DNA of 64,000 nucleotides from Leptonema sp964619535. GTDB taxonomy: Bacteria > Spirochaetota > Leptospiria > Leptospirales > Leptonemataceae. Shown here piece by piece: positions 59,853 through 64,000 of this stretch. Below the pieces are notes generated by a model. It saw only the letters and a list, made by a program, of their open reading frames with translations, made no database searches and was not told where the DNA came from. Location of the stretch: contig CAZUEX010000004.1 in NCBI GenBank assembly GCA_964619535.1, positions 124,001 to 188,000 of the forward strand. The letters are read 5' to 3'. The first letter of the stretch is position 1. Every line of letters begins with the position of its first letter. Made by a program: the position numbers and the translations under genes.

Positions 59853-60227
59853 AAAAGGCTTTCCCGGAAAAATCTTCAAAAAAAACTGGATCTTATGAAA
59901 CGTACGGAGCTGGAACGCAGAGAACGTGAGCTGAGGCGCTCGGCCAAGAAGGTTGAGGTCCTGGAGCGGAAGTCTGCCCGTGCCCGTCGAACGGTTGGTC
60001 AGTACATCGACGACCTTGCCGGTCTGTTCCGCTACGATGCAGAAGAGATCTTCAACACGACCGATGATCTGAACATCCTTGAGCTGATCGAGCGTATGAA
60101 AGAAGATCTGCCTCAGAAGCAATGGGAAACCGTGCTGAAGAAGGCCGTTAATCGTACGAAGGTGAAGCAGGCTGCCCGGGCCGTGCAGGAGCTCTCTACC
60201 TTTCTTGCAGAGGAAGCCACCGTTTGA
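59853..60227 (+). CDS. unrecognised helical protein upstream of pth
   Basis: A 124-residue protein if GTG 59853 is the start; ATG 59895 would give 110 residues. The open frame reaches TTG 59802, but that is only two bases from the divergent gene and leaves no room for a ribosome site. It is very basic and helical at first (RKNLQKKLDLMKRTELERRERELRR), then has a helical C-terminal part. No family recognised. Its stop overlaps the pth start as TTGA, so it is translationally coupled to pth, in a place where other bacteria often have rplY. Confidence 0.58.
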   Translation, partial: KRLSRKNLQKKLDLMKRTELERRERELRRSAKKVEVLERKSARARRTVGQYIDDLAGLFRYDAEEIFNTTDDLNILELIERMKEDLPQKQWETVLKKAVNRTKVKQAARAVQELSTFLAEEATV

Positions 60228-60811
60228 CCCTGTTGATTGTGGGCCTGGGAAATCCCGGGCCGAAATACAGCCATACCCGACATAATGCAGGATTTTTGTT
60301 CCTGGATATGTTTGCCGAAGACGTGCAAGCGGGAAGCCATGGCATGTCGGGAACGGTCGGGGCCTTTCGTGAAAAGTTTGGTGGGCTCGTTGCCGAGCTG
60401 CGGGATTTCTCGTCCGGTGATCGGAACATTGAGCTGATTACGCTTTTCAAACCGCTTTCCTATATGAACTGTTCGGGCCGGCCTGTAAAACAGGTGGCGG
60501 ATCATTACCGTATTCCTGCCCGGAACTGGCTTGTACTTCATGATGAGATCGATCTTCCCTTTTTAGACATCCGCCTGAAAGAAGGGGGAGGCCATCGTGG
60601 CCATAACGGTCTGCGAGACATTATGTCTGTGAACGGTACAGGCGATTTTGCCCGCATCCGGATAGGTGTGGATCGCCCGGCAGACGGTGCGGTGGCCGAG
60701 TACGTATTGTCGCCTTTCTCGAAACAGGAAAAAGATCGATTTCCAGAGGCCAGTAGTATTGTAAACCGACTTGTCAGCGAATGGCTGCGAAAAAAGGCTG
60801 AAGCGCCATGA
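60224..60811 (+). CDS. pth: peptidyl-tRNA hydrolase
   Basis: A 195-residue protein, normal Pth length. The signature LIVGLGNPGPKYSHTRHNAGFLFLD holds the catalytic His and the conserved Asn. KPLSYMNCSG follows near 80, then LVLHDEIDLPF and KEGGGHRGHNGLRDI with the second Asn and His. It recycles peptidyl-tRNAs released from ribosomes. It starts with TTG 60224 overlapping the previous stop, and its own stop overlaps the next gene start (ATGA). Confidence 0.95.
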   Translation: MTLLIVGLGNPGPKYSHTRHNAGFLFLDMFAEDVQAGSHGMSGTVGAFREKFGGLVAELRDFSSGDRNIELITLFKPLSYMNCSGRPVKQVADHYRIPARNWLVLHDEIDLPFLDIRLKEGGGHRGHNGLRDIMSVNGTGDFARIRIGVDRPADGAVAEYVLSPFSKQEKDRFPEASSIVNRLVSEWLRKKAEAP

Positions 60812-61155
60812 GTGTAACAGCGTTGATCTTTGCCACAGTAGACGGCCTGGCCATCCTCGCAGGCGCCTGGTGGATTAACGGCCGTTACAGGCTGGCCCTT
60901 ACATCTGTGCAGGAAAAGCAGGGGGGAGTCCTCTCTTACTACAGAGGCCGGCTTGACGAGGTCTTCAAGGGCAAAGGCCGCTCTGCAGAGCATATCGTCT
61001 GTTTATTCCATTATATACTGGTTCATCTCTTTACACCTCTTGCTCTGGCTGGCTTTCTCCTTCATACCGATGGGAATTTTCTCATCGCCGTTGGGGCCAT
61101 TATCGCTACCATGCAGCTATTGCAGCGTGTATATCCGGCAGAAGCCGTTCTTTAA
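60808..61155 (+). CDS. unrecognised small membrane protein after pth
   Basis: A 115-residue protein with about three hydrophobic segments (residues ~4-22, 62-82 and 88-106) and a short soluble loop rich in Lys and Arg between the first two. No known family is apparent. It overlaps pth by four bases (ATGA), so it must be co-translated. A 192-base gap separates it from etfB. Confidence 0.65.
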   Translation: MSVTALIFATVDGLAILAGAWWINGRYRLALTSVQEKQGGVLSYYRGRLDEVFKGKGRSAEHIVCLFHYILVHLFTPLALAGFLLHTDGNFLIAVGAIIATMQLLQRVYPAEAVL

Positions 61156-61300
61156 TGCGCCTTTTCAGTTGACCTTCTCTGGGTTGAAAAAAGCTTGATC
61201 GACAAACTGCGAGCAGTGGACTGACAGGGTAACTGAATCAGGTTCACTATTGTAGTTGCAGGGTTCCGGAAAAAGGGTCCAGAGATTGGGCTTTCTTTCA

Positions 61301-61326
61301 GGAATCCACCCGGATTCCCGGGAATC
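61301..61326. promoter_or_regulatory. overlapping inverted repeats in the etfB leader
   Basis: GGAATCC-ACCC-GGATTCC is a perfect 7+7 repeat. Its second arm is also part of GATTCCCGGGAATC (61313-61326), a perfect 14-base palindrome. The two structures exclude each other as RNA hairpins, and as DNA they form a triple array of G-G-A-A-T-C half-sites. The array ends 21 bases before the etfB ATG. Confidence 0.5.
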
Positions 61327-61347
61327 ATCTCTCAGCAGGAGAAATTT

Positions 61348-62109
61348 ATGAAGATTGCTGTTCTGGTGAAACAGGTACCGGACACGGAAACGAATCTGAA
61401 GGTTTCCGGCCCCGCCATCAGCGAAGCCGGAGTGAAGTGGATTGTCTCGCCATTCGACGAGCATGCACTGGAAGAAAGCCTCCGTCTGCGTGACAAAACA
61501 AGTGCCGAAATTACGGCCATCTCGCTTGGACCGGACCGTGTTCAAGAAGCGCTGCGCACCGCCTATGCTCTTGGTGTTGATAAGGCAGTTCAGATCAAGG
61601 ACGACTCCTACAATGTCCTCGATGTGAATTATACGGCTCAGGTTCTTGCCGCTTATCTGAAGCAGCTGAATCCTGATCTGATCCTCGCCGGTCATATCGC
61701 CATCGATTCGCAGTCATCCATGGTTCCTGCCATGATCGCTCAGATCCTCGGATGCGCGAACATCAACAATGCCATTGCTATCGAGGTTAATGGTAACGAC
61801 GTAAAGGTTAAACGTGAAATCGAAGGTGGAACAGCCGAGATGTCCGCTTCCGGTCCGGTTGTGATTACCGCTGCCAAAGGACTGAACGATCCGCGCTATC
61901 CTTCTCTGAAAGGCATCATGGCCTCGAAGAAAAAGCAGATCGAAACGGTCGATGTTGGTTCGCTTGGAGTGAATGCTCCGAAAATCGAGATTACCTCGCT
62001 TGAACCGCCTCCGCCGCGTCCGCCGGGACGTGTAATCGAAGCCGAAGCCCCAGAGGACAAGGCAAAAGAGCTCGTCCGTCTTCTTCGCGAAGAGGCGAAG
62101 GTCATCTGA
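61348..62109 (+). CDS. etfB: electron transfer flavoprotein, beta subunit
   Basis: A 253-residue protein, normal for EtfB. It begins MKIAVLVKQVPDTETNLKV. It has D-E-H-A-L-E-E-S-L-R-L-R near residue 36, then LAGHIAIDSQSSMVPAMIAQILG near 115-135, which forms the AMP pocket. EtfBA takes electrons from acyl-CoA dehydrogenases and passes them to the quinone pool. An AGGAG ribosome site precedes the ATG. etfA follows after 24 bases. The leader carries overlapping inverted repeats. Confidence 0.95.
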   Translation: MKIAVLVKQVPDTETNLKVSGPAISEAGVKWIVSPFDEHALEESLRLRDKTSAEITAISLGPDRVQEALRTAYALGVDKAVQIKDDSYNVLDVNYTAQVLAAYLKQLNPDLILAGHIAIDSQSSMVPAMIAQILGCANINNAIAIEVNGNDVKVKREIEGGTAEMSASGPVVITAAKGLNDPRYPSLKGIMASKKKQIETVDVGSLGVNAPKIEITSLEPPPPRPPGRVIEAEAPEDKAKELVRLLREEAKVI

Positions 62110-62133
62110 TCGAAATAATCTCAGGAGTACATC

Positions 62134-63075
62134 ATGTCTATTCTTGCAGTAGCTGAACTGAAAGGGGATTCGCTGAAGAAGATTTCCCGTGAACTGACCT
62201 CTGCCGGTCGAAAACTGGGCGGTCCCGTTGTGGCCCTGCTCATCAATGGAACCGACGATCATGCCAACGAGCTTTTCGATGCCGGTGCTGATACCGTTGT
62301 AAAAGCCTCCCTTGGCGATTACAGCCCGCAGGGTGTTGCCAATATTGTGGCTGCCGTTGCCGCTGAAAAAGGCGCGAAGGCCGTTCTGATCCCTCACTCT
62401 GTACAGGGTAAAGACTACGCTGGCCGCGTTGCTGTTGCGATGAATGCCAGCCTTGTTGCCGATATCATCGAGGTGTCGGGCTCTGCCGATGCCATGGAAG
62501 TGAAGAAGCCTGTCTATTCCGGAAAGGCTTATGCCAACATCAAGCTTGGCGCTCCGGCCGTTCTTACCGTTCGTCCGAACTCTCAGGAAGTTGTAACCGG
62601 TTATGCCGGTGCAAAAGCCGTTGAAACAAGCTCCGCTGCAGAAGGCGAGGTTGCTTCGAAGCTGACGAACGTTGAGATGAGCGGTGGAACCAAGGTTGCC
62701 CTGACCGACGCAGCCATCATTGTATCCGGTGGTCGTGGTATTAAAGGACCGGAAGCCTGGCCAATGCTGCAGGAGCTGGTCGACACCCTGGGCGGAGCTC
62801 TCGGTGCATCCCGCGCTGCCGTAGATGCAGGCTGGATCGATCACGGTCATCAGGTTGGTCAAACGGGGAAAACCGTTTCTCCGAACTGCTACATTGCCTG
62901 CGGCATTTCCGGTGCCATCCAGCACCTGGCAGGTATGGGCTCGTCCAAATACATCGTGGCCATCAACAAAGACCCTGATGCACCGATCTTCAAGGTTGCC
63001 ACCTACGGCGTCGTAGATGATCTGTTCAAGGTCGTGCCTGCTCTGACCGAGGAATTCAAGAAGGTTCTGGGCTGA
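62134..63075 (+). CDS. etfA: electron transfer flavoprotein, alpha subunit
   Basis: A 313-residue protein, normal for EtfA. The N-terminal domain is followed by the FAD domain: SGGRGIKGPEAWPMLQELVDTLGGALGASRAAVDAGW, then QVGQTGKTVSPNCYIACGISGAIQHLAGM and IVAINKDPDAPIFKVATYGVVDDL. These bind FAD. It acts with EtfB in fatty-acid oxidation, in keeping with the acyl-CoA synthetase 3 kb upstream and mutAB elsewhere in the window. A strong terminator follows. Confidence 0.96.
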   Translation: MSILAVAELKGDSLKKISRELTSAGRKLGGPVVALLINGTDDHANELFDAGADTVVKASLGDYSPQGVANIVAAVAAEKGAKAVLIPHSVQGKDYAGRVAVAMNASLVADIIEVSGSADAMEVKKPVYSGKAYANIKLGAPAVLTVRPNSQEVVTGYAGAKAVETSSAAEGEVASKLTNVEMSGGTKVALTDAAIIVSGGRGIKGPEAWPMLQELVDTLGGALGASRAAVDAGWIDHGHQVGQTGKTVSPNCYIACGISGAIQHLAGMGSSKYIVAINKDPDAPIFKVATYGVVDDLFKVVPALTEEFKKVLG

Positions 63076-63114
63076 TATCGGCTGCACAGCAAACGAAAAA
63101 CGCAAAACCGATGT

Positions 63115-63142
63115 AAAAAGGGAGCTTTCGGGCTCCCTTTTT
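63115..63142 (+). terminator. Rho-independent terminator of etfBA
   Basis: AAAAAGGGAGC and GCTCCCTTTTT form a perfect 11-pair stem with a six-base loop; the T-run is the end of the stem. It could work in both directions. It lies 39 bases after the etfA stop. Confidence 0.9.
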
Positions 63143-63245
63143 CTCTGTACGGGCATCGGGAATGCCGTGGACTTGCAGCCACAGGCCCTGTATGTTAGAA
63201 CGATTGTGGCTTGAATTCCTCATTGCCCTCGCTGGAATGGCGGAT

Positions 63246-63827
63246 ATGATGCCAAGAAGTCGTTTCGCCTGCAGCATTCTGCCTGTCATGATCGTATCGA
63301 TGTTCATGTCGGGAACACTGCATGCCAATCCCCTGCGCAAGGTTGTCGGCGTGATGAATTCATCTACGTTTCGGGCCTCCGTCAGCATTCGTTCGGGCAG
63401 CAGTCGCTTCAGCGGAACGCTTTCCTGCTCGGCCGGAAAGATGAACTTTCGCCTGAGTGATGGACGTATCATTGCATCGAATGGGCGTAAGATCTTTGCC
63501 TTTGATCCATCGACGCGTACGATGGGCCGACAGGACGCTACGGGTGGCGGCGGCCTGGGCTGGATACTGTCCTACAATGCGCGCATCACCGGTAACCGTG
63601 CCGTTCTTACGCCAACCTCGCCGAACCAGCGTTATGAAGAGGTGCGGCTCAGCTGGGATGATGGATACTTCCTGCGAAGCATATCAATGAAAGGAAAGGG
63701 AGGCGACGTAATTTCCATCAGACTGAGCAACATAAAACGGGTGGCCAGCTTTCCGGTTTCGATCTTCAGCTATAAACCACCTCCGGGTTCAAGAACCGTT
63801 GACAATCCGTTGAACCAGCGCAACTGA
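63246..63827 (+). CDS. LolA-like outer-membrane lipoprotein carrier protein
   Basis: A 193-residue protein starting at about ATG 63246 or 63249; this gives a compact signal peptide (ACSILPVMIVSMFMSGTLHA) and the open frame reaches 63162. The mature part has the LolA/LolB-like half-barrel pattern: FRASVSIRSGSSRFSGTLSCSAGKMNFRLSDGRIIASNGRKIFAFDPSTRTMGRQD. It ends with a Y-K-P-P-P-G-S-R-x-V-D-N-P tail. LolA carries lipoproteins across the periplasm in diderms; in a lipoprotein-rich spirochaete this role is plausible. Similarity is weak, so the call rests on fold pattern. Confidence 0.62.
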   Translation: MMPRSRFACSILPVMIVSMFMSGTLHANPLRKVVGVMNSSTFRASVSIRSGSSRFSGTLSCSAGKMNFRLSDGRIIASNGRKIFAFDPSTRTMGRQDATGGGGLGWILSYNARITGNRAVLTPTSPNQRYEEVRLSWDDGYFLRSISMKGKGGDVISIRLSNIKRVASFPVSIFSYKPPPGSRTVDNPLNQRN

Positions 63828-63842
63828 TGTTCGTCCAATAAC

Positions 63843-64000
63843 ATGGATCCCTCTCTTACAAGAACGAAAGCACATGTTCTGTTCGGAGAGCTGTACAGTA
63901 AGCCCCGTCCTCCCGAGCTGCAGCAGAAGGTGGAGGAGGCCATTAAGGGCGTTTCCGATATCTTTGTGCGTATACAGAAGATTCAGGAAATCGACGAGCA
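63843..64000 (+). CDS. unrecognised gene truncated by the right edge
   Basis: From ATG 63843 the frame is open to the end of the window (52 codons). It reads DPSLTRTKAHVLFGELYS and then a helical stretch (PELQQKVEEAIKGVSDIFVRIQKIQEIDE). No signal peptide is visible. It begins 15 bases after the LolA-like gene and is probably co-transcribed with it. Too little is present to name a family. Confidence 0.5.
   Translation, partial: MDPSLTRTKAHVLFGELYSKPRPPELQQKVEEAIKGVSDIFVRIQKIQEIDE

Noticed and set aside
61714..63156. A 480-codon open frame antisense to etfB and etfA
   Set aside because: Both sense genes are full-length conserved proteins with a shared terminator, and the antisense frame lacks a recognisable domain.

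Overview
The window looks like a chromosomal segment of a spirochaete of the order Leptospirales, with Leptonema as the best guess. This is inference. It rests on a fliI-fliJ-flbB flagellar cluster, many lipoprotein signal peptides with relaxed lipoboxes, a class III cyclase with a 7TM-DISM sensor, an HD-GYP protein, methylmalonyl-CoA mutase genes, and a base composition near the mid-50s % GC. About 59 protein genes are packed tightly on both strands, many with 1-4 base stop/start overlaps. I saw no rRNA, tRNA, CRISPR array, IS element or replication origin, and no gene-free gap above 300 bases. The largest gap is 54551-54825, between divergent glyS and a xer gene; I see nothing in it beyond promoter space.

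Layout. 1-7000: the 3' end of a UvrD/PcrA helicase converges on a long minus-strand run: fliI, fliJ, an unrecognised 98-codon gene overlapping fliJ, flbB, aroC, an S41-like lipoprotein without catalytic residues, a pteridine-reductase-like SDR, and folB. 7000-16300 (plus): a SpoIIE-type phosphatase, PTS enzyme I, a small membrane protein, a VWA-STAS fusion, an outer-membrane protein, a TPR protein and a double cyclic-nucleotide-binding protein. 16300-22700 (plus): mutA-mutB-meaB, then rpiA and a DUF4234 protein. 22700-28600 (minus): rplU-prp-rpmA-obg-proB, two paralogous cysteine-containing lipoproteins, and a lipoprotein cyclophilin. 28700-49400: leuB, a receiver protein, a radical-SAM/DUF2344 fusion, ssb, a compact UvrD-like helicase, a TetR regulator, a WbuC cupin, an EI24/CysZ-like protein, panD, an HD-GYP protein, catalase, a hydrolase, a MORN protein, monomeric isocitrate dehydrogenase, an SDR, an adenylate cyclase and an NHL lipoprotein.

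49500-53000 is the accessory part. It holds an MjaI-type restriction endonuclease convergent with its N4-cytosine-type methyltransferase, then a two-gene cassette of TcmP (three-Cys-motif partner) and a Gp37/Gp68 (DUF5131) protein. It is visibly more A+T rich, and three of its four genes have unusual start-site signals: a leaderless-looking promoter or inverted repeats over the start. 53000-64000 returns to core genes: glyS, xer, an AraC-type membrane regulator, a long-chain acyl-CoA synthetase, pth, etfB-etfA and a LolA-like protein. A further gene runs off the right end.

Metabolically the segment suggests fatty-acid and odd-chain use (acyl-CoA synthetase, ETF, methylmalonyl-CoA mutase), aerobic life (catalase, ETF), and pathways around chorismate/folate, leucine, proline and pantothenate.
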